64,000 nt of DNA. Origin: Ascoidea rubescens DSM 1968. Taxonomy: Eukaryota > Ascomycota > Saccharomycetes > Ascoideales > Ascoideaceae. The stretch is taken from contig NW_017962919.1 of NCBI RefSeq assembly GCF_001661345.1, positions 558,001 to 622,000 of the forward strand, written 5' to 3'. A program made the translations under genes and the position numbers. The notes below the pieces were generated by a model. The model ran no database searches, was not told the origin of the DNA, and saw only the letters and a list, made by a program, of their open reading frames with translations. Positions 57,328-64,000 of the stretch are shown here, piece by piece. How positions within the stretch are numbered: the first letter of the stretch is position 1; each line of letters starts with the position of its first letter.

Positions 57328-59308
57328 TCATCCTTTTCTACTTAATCTAATCAATCTAATCGATCGAATCATTTTGATCATAATCATAATCATAATCATA
57401 ATCATAATCACAATCATAATTATAATTATAATAATCTAATAATCTAATCTAATATCAATAATCATAATTATTAAATCAAAATATCTAATGAAATTAAAAA
57501 TATTCTTTTTTTTCATAATGCATACTTTTAAATTTTTTTCTTCTCTTTCTCTTTCTCTTTTTCTTTCTTCTCCTTCTTCTCCTTTACTTTTTTTTTTCCT
57601 TCTTTTTTTCTTTTGGTTTAACCCTATTTTGCTTTTCATCTTCTGTTTCAAAAGTTTTTTTCTCAACTGAACAAAATTTATCTTATTAATTTAAATTGTG
57701 TTATACTGATTTATTAATTTACTTTACAATCAAAAAAAAAAATTTTAAAAAAAATTTTAAAAAAACCCCAACAAAAAATATAAAAAAAAAATAAAAAAAA
57801 TAAAAAAAAAACATTATAAAATATATCAAATAAGGAATAGAAAAGAATTTTATATCAATAATTTTACATTAATACTTAATATTAATATCAATATTAATAT
57901 TTTACATTGACTTATCTTAATTTATCTTAATTTATCTTAGTTTAATCTTGATTTATCCTGATTCATCTTGATTTTTTTTATTTTTATTTATTATTAATCC
58001 CTTATCATTTTTGTCTCACTTATTTATTTTTCTCTCTTCTCTTCTCTCTCTTTCTCTCTTTTTTGTACTCACTCCTGTATGATATACTATATTAAAATCC
58101 CCCATTTTATACTTATATACTTATCTACTTATCTACTGATCGCTATATATTTTTTTTGCCTCTTTGTTTTGATTATATTATTAATTTATGATCTTATTTC
58201 AAAAACTGTATTCCTCCTTCCATTAATATACTTTGATATATTCGTCTGAACACTGCACATGATCTCAATTTGTATTTCGTAATTGCTGACTAACTATTAT
58301 GATTGTGTAATCACTACATTATTATGTAATTGTCTGGCACAGTGGTAAGCACTTTTTTCTTCTTCTTTTGATCTTCAGTTCGATTCCTTTCTAAAAACTT
58401 CTTAAAGACCTTGCTCGGCATTTCGATTTACCGAAAATCCGTTTGTGTTTTCCGCGTCTTCCGCTCTCTCCGTGTTCAGATCCACATCTTCATTGCATCG
58501 CCAACATATCGTCTTTGGAGAAAAACGCAGCGAAGTCTTCCGCGTGCTCACCAGCATATTCTCTTCCATATCTTTTTAAAATTTTTACAATTATCTCCGT
58601 TTGCGCTGCGACGGTACGAAAAAACATTTCCAAACGACGAAAACACACTCTTTCGCTTTTTCTCTCTTTTGCTTTAAATTTGCTCATTTTTACTGCTTTT
58701 TTCTTCTTGTTCTCACCCAAATCTTTTTGACTTTTTTTCACTAAACCTTTTTTGAGGTCTCTTTCGGGTCTTGTTTATGTTTCACTATTGTTCCCGAATT
58801 GTGCCATCTTCATTCTTGACATTTTCCCCCATTATTTAATTAATTCAACTGTGATTGTTTTATTGTTCCACTATTTCATTGTTTTATTGATTTAGTATCC
58901 CACTGTTTCATTGTTTCATTGTTTTATTGTTTTATTATTCCACTATTTCAATTCATACATCTAACTTCTTCACCTCCAACCATCTTTCACACCCAGTTTT
59001 AAGATTCTTGATTTCTCGTAGTTGGTCATTTGCTTCTCACTACTATTACCAACCTAATTTATCTTAATTTAATTTAATTTCAAATCTAATTTCTATCTTG
59101 AAACAATTGCTTATTCCAATTTTTCCTTGCTAACTATCCCTTAATTAACCTCATAAAAGAAGTTTATTTAACACAATTCCCTCTTGATCTATTTACACAA
59201 TATATAATCATCTCAAATTACTCTATTTTTTTCTAAAAATTCCAAATCCCAAATTCTATTATAATTATTATAATTATTATTATTATTATTATTATTATCC
59301 GAGTTAAA
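57328..59308. other. Long AT-rich intergenic region upstream of ENT4
   Basis: About 2 kb without a convincing gene. It contains (CATAAT)n (57376-57422), a C/T-rich block (57538-57620), A-runs (57727-57812), and a somewhat GC-richer block at 58410-58660 whose frames look like chance. TGGCACAGTGGTAAGC (58334-58349) and AGTTCGATTCC (58377-58387) resemble Pol III A and B boxes; see findings. Repeated TGTTTCATTGTTTTATTG (58850-58935) and an ATT tract (59266-59297) precede the ENT4 ATG. Confidence 0.45.
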
Positions 59309-60415
59309 ATGTCAAAATTACTCAATCTACTCTCAAATTCTTTGAATAACTCAAAATTAGATTCAAAATTGAAATTCATTGTATTTGGCTCTCCTTCTTC
59401 TCACAATCATGCTTCTTCCTCTTCCTCTTCCTCTCCCTCTATCACAAAGATTTCTCAACTAAATGAAATTTCCTTATACACTTTTGATTCCTCAAACTTA
59501 CTAATCATAAATAACTTTATAATTAAACACTTGCAATTGGTTAACAAAAAAATCGAAAAATTCTTATTAAATAAACTAAAATTCTTCAAAATTATCAACC
59601 TATACAATCTAATCCTATTGTTCAACTTCCTACTACAATGTTCTTCAAATGATTTCCTTTCTTTCTGGTCAAAGAACAATTGGCTATTTCATCATTTAAA
59701 ATTTGTCATCTTAAATACAAACTACATCATTCAGAAAAATGACATATTTACAGTAGATAATATCAATAATATTAATAATACTAAAAACAATAAAAACAAT
59801 GCCATAATCAAAAAAATTGGCGTTAATGATACCTTGTTACTAAAAATTTTAAGATATTCTTCAAATTTTATAACTCTTTTATCCGATTCAAATCAATTAA
59901 ACAACTTTAGATTGAATTTCCAAAAATTAAGATCCGAATTCAACAAACCAAATATTAGATCCTCTTTTGATTTAAAAAGAAAACTAAATCACTCTTCCTC
60001 CTCCGATAATGATAGCGATGATGATGATTATAATAACAACAATTACAGCAAAGCAAAAGAATCTTCAAATCATAACAAAAACTTCTCCTCCTCCTCTCCA
60101 GCTTCAAGATCCTCTAAATCGCTAGATATCAACAGAGCTATCTCCAATCCTTATTCAAACAATCCCTTTGCTTCTCCCAACCATAACCTCTCCACTTTAC
60201 ACGAATTACCAAATGAATCAACCATTGATTTGATCGATCTAACCACAAATCAAGCTGATGTTCTCAGATCAAAGACATTGCCTTATAAGTTTTCTTCTCG
60301 TAATAATAACCATCGCTATAATCTCTCAATCAATTCCTCTCCCTTAAAGCCATCAACTATTGATTCGAACCCTTATGCTTTCAATAGCATTAATCACCAA
60401 AAGCTCTTAATATGA
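59309..60415 (+). CDS. ENT4: Divergent epsin-like ENTH-domain protein (Ent4-like)
   Basis: ENTH proteins bind phosphoinositides and clathrin adaptors on endosomal membranes. The ENTH-type region spans about residues 48-195. ISQLNEISLYTFDSS matches the first helices (epsin pattern NEIS-TY), and NLILLFNFLLQCSSNDFLSFW followed by LFHHLKFVIL matches the central helices (the L-YLL-GSxE-VxW pattern of epsins). ILRYSSNFITLLSD with a following LR would be the last helix. The C-terminal half is Ser/Asn-rich with NPYSNNPFASP and NPYAF, resembling the NPF-type motifs that bind EH domains. At 368 residues it is longer than S. cerevisiae Ent4 (247), and I see no ubiquitin-interacting motif, as in Ent4. 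The assignment to ENT4 rather than another ENTH gene is inference. The ATG at 59309 follows an ATT repeat. Confidence 0.65.
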   Translation: MSKLLNLLSNSLNNSKLDSKLKFIVFGSPSSHNHASSSSSSSPSITKISQLNEISLYTFDSSNLLIINNFIIKHLQLVNKKIEKFLLNKLKFFKIINLYNLILLFNFLLQCSSNDFLSFWSKNNWLFHHLKFVILNTNYIIQKNDIFTVDNINNINNTKNNKNNAIIKKIGVNDTLLLKILRYSSNFITLLSDSNQLNNFRLNFQKLRSEFNKPNIRSSFDLKRKLNHSSSSDNDSDDDDYNNNNYSKAKESSNHNKNFSSSSPASRSSKSLDINRAISNPYSNNPFASPNHNLSTLHELPNESTIDLIDLTTNQADVLRSKTLPYKFSSRNNNHRYNLSINSSPLKPSTIDSNPYAFNSINHQKLLI

Positions 60416-61051
60416 TTTTTTAAACCTGGAAATCTTTCTCTTTTCAAGTATTCACCAATTCTCAACATTTAATTCACTACTTTTTTTGCTTCTCTAGAAC
60501 CATGCTTTACTCTGTTTTGGTCTCATACAATGCTTTTTTAATTAAGTTTTCTCTGCTTTATCATATTCTCTAATTATGATTAAATAAGATAAACTTAGTT
60601 GCATAATAGCATATCGTTCTTTTAATGTTTAATTTTTGTTTTTTTACTTTATTCACTTATTTTTTGGTTTTTTTTTGATATTTTTTTTACTTCTTTTGGT
60701 ATACTTTCTACTATGGTTATTCAAATCTGTTAATGACTTTTTAATCTAATTAACTTTTAATTTTTATCAATTGTCTGGGTTTGATTTAATTTATTATCCC
60801 TCTTTCGTTTTTTTGTTATGTTTTAAAGCTACTATGATATTTTGTAGCTTAATTTATATAATAATATTAATAATACATATATTTAATTCTTTTTTTCTTT
60901 TTTTTTGCAAAAGAAATATCAAATAATGATTAACTATATATTAAAGACTAACATAAAATCATGACACAAAAAAAAACTGTTAAAAATCATAAAATATAAC
61001 CAGCATCATCCTTTTTTGGCTTTTTGAATTTGCTTTCCTTTATCCAATTGT
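60416..61051. other. Convergent 3' intergenic region
   Basis: Between convergent ENT4 and the nucleoporin gene lie 636 bp of T-rich, low-complexity DNA. No gene is seen. Confidence 0.5.
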
Positions 61052-64000
61052 TTAATTTTTAACTTTCTTATCAGTTAAATTCTCTAATGAAGTATCAGCA
61101 ACTCGTTTATTACTTTCTTTACTGATCTCTGAAATGTTTGATAGCTGGGGCTTGATTGCTATATTATTTATAATCTGCTGTTGGCTTTCATCAACCACAA
61201 ATGGAAATTGAATTTCTGGTTTAACTAAAACAGGCCTTATAAACTGCTGGACAATACTCTCAATTGAACTTGTATTCTCAATCATATTAACTTGTTCTTC
61301 AGAATTATTAACAACCTTTTTTGTATTTACAAGTTCTAAATCAATATTTTTCTCTTCTTTTTCAATTTCAATTTCAATCTCTTCATAGTTTAGTTGGTCA
61401 ACAACAATTTCTTCTCTCACAAATTTTTCAGTTCCAGTAACCACATTCTCATTTTGTTTTTCAATTTCAATTAATAATTCATCGCCTGTTGCTGGATGAT
61501 CCAACATGGGCTTTTTAACCTCTATTATTGAATCTTGTAAACCTGGGGTTTCAACTACCATTACCAAATCATCGGCTGCATCAGTTGACCTTATTGAATT
61601 TTCTGGTGCAGTCATTTCAACCTCAATATCCCGTGTGTTTTCTGTTAACTCATTAGAAATAGGCTCTTGGTCTGTTGAATCTTTCAGTATAGTTGTTTCG
61701 ACTTTACTTATTTCAATTATGGGCTGAATAGAGTCATCAACAGCATCCAACTGAGACCCCAATAGTTTTTTATCCACTTCAGTTTTCAGATCAGAAACAT
61801 TCAAAATAGTGTTTTCAACCTCATCTTTATCAGATTTGGTTTCGGATTTGGCTTCAGATTTGGCTTCAGATTTTGCTTCGGATTTTTCCTCGTTTGAGAT
61901 ATTCTCTTTAATTCTATTATTTTCAATCTTCAGCGAAGAATCAAGCCCATTATTAGAAATAACCTTAACGGTTTTACTATTATCTTTACTTATTGTATTC
62001 AACGTGTGATTTTCAATAACGCCATTTTCAAGCTTCTCTATCTCATCTTTACTATCAATAATAATATTTTTTGTTTGTTCTTTATTATTTTTTTCATCGA
62101 ACTTAGGCTCTACATTCAATCGCTCTTTCTCAAGCTTAATTGTCTTAATAATAGTTTCAAGATCTTTTACCTTGGTTTCTAATTCGTCTTTTTCAGTTTC
62201 GCACGTCGACAACTGAGATTTCAATCGTTGAACTTGTTTTTCAAGTAACTTTGTTTTAAAATTAAACTGCTGGGTGGCGGCAGCTTTACCATCTTCAAAT
62301 GACTTTTTAATTTTTTGCTGGTTTGCAGTTTGTAATTGAATAGCATTATTCAATTTGTCCTTTTCGTGAGCAGAATTTTGTTCTTCGATTAATCTTTCAT
62401 GCTGCAAAAGTTGCTGACTAAGTTTATCTTGAGTTTCCTTTTCAAGCTTAGAAAATGATAATTTAAATTCATTTTCAATCTCTTCTCTGACTTTTGGTTC
62501 AAATTCCTTTTTAAACTTTTGAACTTTAACATTTGTCATCCGTTCTAATTTTTCTTCAGAAGGAGCTCTAATACTCTTTTCAAATGCTTTTCGGGCTGCA
62601 GATATTTCTTTCTTAATTCTTTCAATAATTTTAGGTTCACATTCCACCTCCCATTCTTTTTTAAGACTCTCAAGTTTATCTGCAGAAATATTGGCAGACC
62701 CAGCTACATTGTGGATTTTTTGCTTTTCAAGATATTCAGATATTTTTTTTACATCGCTTTGTAATGAATTGATCTCTTTTAAAAATTCCTCTTTTGGAAT
62801 TTTTGAAAAAAAGTCATTGGAAAGTTTCTCAATAAGTTGCTTGATTAATTCAGCTAACTGGCTATTGTTATTTTCTTGGAGATTTTTAGGAATTTCAAGT
62901 GATTTTTTTTGAAGTTCTAAAGAGTTTATCTGTTCATCTTTAGATTGTAGTACGCCGGTTAAACTGTTTATTTGATCAGTTTTTAAAGAAATAACACTGT
63001 TTGATTGAGTGTATAAATCTTTGTATTTTTTCTCCCAAGAAGATATTTTTTCTTCAAGTTCTTGAACTTTTGTATTATTATTAATTTTTGTTTGATTTTG
63101 TAAATGGACATTAGTTGAATTGTTATGACTGTCAATTGTTTTCGTTAATTTAGTTTGAATATCTAATATTTCTTGTTTAGATAACTCAATTTCTTGTTTT
63201 TTCGATTCAACTTCAAACTTCAAATTATCATTAGTTCTTTGTAAACCTTCAATTTTTTCATTTAATTTTTTTAATTCATTATTCAATTGTCTGATTTTGG
63301 TTTCAAATTCTTTTTGTTCTTTTTGTAAACTTTGATTTTTCTCTTTCAATAAACCAATTTCCATTAATGATTTATTGTGGTCTAACTCTAATTGAGCATC
63401 ATTTTGATTATTATTATAAGCTTTTTTCAATTTATCCTCATATAATTCTAGTCGAGAATTTAGTGAATCAATTATTTTGTTAGCAGAGCCTAGTTCTTTG
63501 GAAATTGTTGATAATTCATTTTCTTTTTCTTCTTTTTCTATCTTCAAGTATGTAATTATTTCATCTTTATCATCAAAAGCATTAAGATCATCATCAATAA
63601 AATCTGGATCTTTAATTGGTTGGTTACTAGAGTCAAACTTTGAACTTATTGGATTATTTTTGAAATTTTTGGAATATAAATTATTTTCATTATTTTTATT
63701 ATTATTTTGAATAAAATCTTCAAGTTCCAAGAAGTTCTCATCAAAATCATTCATTGATTTATTTGATTCTTTTATTTCATTTATATCAATTTCATTATTG
63801 ATTTCAAAATGTTCTAAAATTTGAGTTTGTTGTTCAACTAAATATTTTATCTTTGAGATTATTTTATCTGAGTTATCAAATAAGAGATTATTTTTATTAT
63901 TCATAGAATTTTCAAGATTAGATACTTCTGAATTTAATAATTGAACAAATTGGGCTACATGATTGAAGCAATTTTTCAAATTGACTAAATCATTTGAGTA
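61052..64000 (-). CDS. MLP1: Mlp1/Mlp2 (TPR) nuclear-basket protein, C-terminal part; 5' end beyond window
   Basis: Mlp1/TPR forms the nuclear pore basket and takes part in mRNA quality control. The frame is open to the right edge, so the gene is cut by the window; 982 codons are visible. There is no ATG at the edge, so any start near 63979 is artificial. Coiled coil fills the first two thirds. The diagnostic segment is LESLKKEWEVECEPKIIERI followed by SIRAPSEEKLERM and FKKEFEPKVREEI, matching the Mlp1 block with LKKKW and RLPSEER as I recall it. It is followed by an acidic tail with EAKSEAKSEAKSE repeats. The last residues, SNKRVADTSLENLTDKKVKN, resemble the KRPIES...KKVKES end of S. cerevisiae Mlp1. 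Most fungi have one such gene; MLP1 is used for the family. Confidence 0.85.
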   Translation of the reverse strand, partial: YSNDLVNLKNCFNHVAQFVQLLNSEVSNLENSMNNKNNLLFDNSDKIISKIKYLVEQQTQILEHFEINNEIDINEIKESNKSMNDFDENFLELEDFIQNNNKNNENNLYSKNFKNNPISSKFDSSNQPIKDPDFIDDDLNAFDDKDEIITYLKIEKEEKENELSTISKELGSANKIIDSLNSRLELYEDKLKKAYNNNQNDAQLELDHNKSLMEIGLLKEKNQSLQKEQKEFETKIRQLNNELKKLNEKIEGLQRTNDNLKFEVESKKQEIELSKQEILDIQTKLTKTIDSHNNSTNVHLQNQTKINNNTKVQELEEKISSWEKKYKDLYTQSNSVISLKTDQINSLTGVLQSKDEQINSLELQKKSLEIPKNLQENNNSQLAELIKQLIEKLSNDFFSKIPKEEFLKEINSLQSDVKKISEYLEKQKIHNVAGSANISADKLESLKKEWEVECEPKIIERIKKEISAARKAFEKSIRAPSEEKLERMTNVKVQKFKKEFEPKVREEIENEFKLSFSKLEKETQDKLSQQLLQHERLIEEQNSAHEKDKLNNAIQLQTANQQKIKKSFEDGKAAATQQFNFKTKLLEKQVQRLKSQLSTCETEKDELETKVKDLETIIKTIKLEKERLNVEPKFDEKNNKEQTKNIIIDSKDEIEKLENGVIENHTLNTISKDNSKTVKVISNNGLDSSLKIENNRIKENISNEEKSEAKSEAKSEAKSETKSDKDEVENTILNVSDLKTEVDKKLLGSQLDAVDDSIQPIIEISKVETTILKDSTDQEPISNELTENTRDIEVEMTAPENSIRSTDAADDLVMVVETPGLQDSIIEVKKPMLDHPATGDELLIEIEKQNENVVTGTEKFVREEIVVDQLNYEEIEIEIEKEEKNIDLELVNTKKVVNNSEEQVNMIENTSSIESIVQQFIRPVLVKPEIQFPFVVDESQQQIINNIAIKPQLSNISEISKESNKRVADTSLENLTDKKVKN

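Noticed and set aside
58411-58730. Two overlapping plus-strand frames of about 90 codons
   Set aside because: At least one lacks an ATG start, they overlap in different frames, and the composition is C/T-driven.
63977-63979. Apparent start of the nucleoporin frame
   Set aside because: The codon is TTG and the frame stays open to the window edge; the true start lies outside.

Overview
The window is nuclear DNA of a budding yeast (Saccharomycotina). It is AT-rich, compact and almost intron-free. It carries clear orthologues of VPS4, ECM29, NOP13, VPS13, STE3, RAV2, IPI3, RPC11, BUB3, ENT4 and MLP1. Coding sequence is full of Asn, Asp and Ser homopolymers from trinucleotide tracts. CTG is almost unused as a codon, while TTG, TTA and CTC are common, so a lineage with altered CUG decoding is possible but not shown. 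I cannot name the species.

Layout. 1-1000: a decayed LINE 3' end directly beside an intronless tRNA-Phe(GAA) gene. 1.1-10.1 kb: two tandem paralogous Zn2Cys6 transcription factors on the minus strand. 10.9-18.0 kb: an unrecognised membrane-anchored coiled-coil protein, then a large CLIP-170/Bik1-type CAP-Gly protein, both on the plus strand. 18.4-19.7 kb: VPS4. 20.2-24.1 kb: a gene-poor accessory segment with matching inverted ends and flanking TA. It holds a badly broken gene with a restriction-nuclease-like motif upstream of a protein-kinase-like domain, plus a 274-bp MITE-like unit. 24.5-32.6 kb: a PIN-like (auxin efflux carrier family) transporter and the proteasome adaptor ECM29. 33.1-37.3 kb: a single-pass Ser/Thr-rich membrane protein and NOP13. 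37.8-47.8 kb: VPS13. 48.1-55.2 kb: STE3, RAV2, IPI3, RPC11 and BUB3. 55.2-59.3 kb: long intergenic DNA containing a tiny 52-residue cysteine-rich gene. 59.3-64.0 kb: ENT4 and the 3' end of an MLP1/TPR nucleoporin running off the edge.

The core genes are housekeeping and do not form one pathway, but there are local themes. IPI3 (60S assembly) and RPC11 (RNA polymerase III) share a divergent promoter built on a 33-bp inverted repeat whose arms each hold an RRPE-type ribosome-biogenesis motif. STE3 has a perfect Mcm1-type CArG box upstream. VPS4, VPS13, ENT4 and RAV2 all act in endosome or vacuole biology.

The most unusual part is 20.2-24.1 kb. The broken nuclease-plus-kinase gene inside a TIR-flanked segment resembles, in domain order only, fungal selfish-gene or Crinkler-type proteins. 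Its lesions, including an exact 16-bp tandem duplication, can be read directly.
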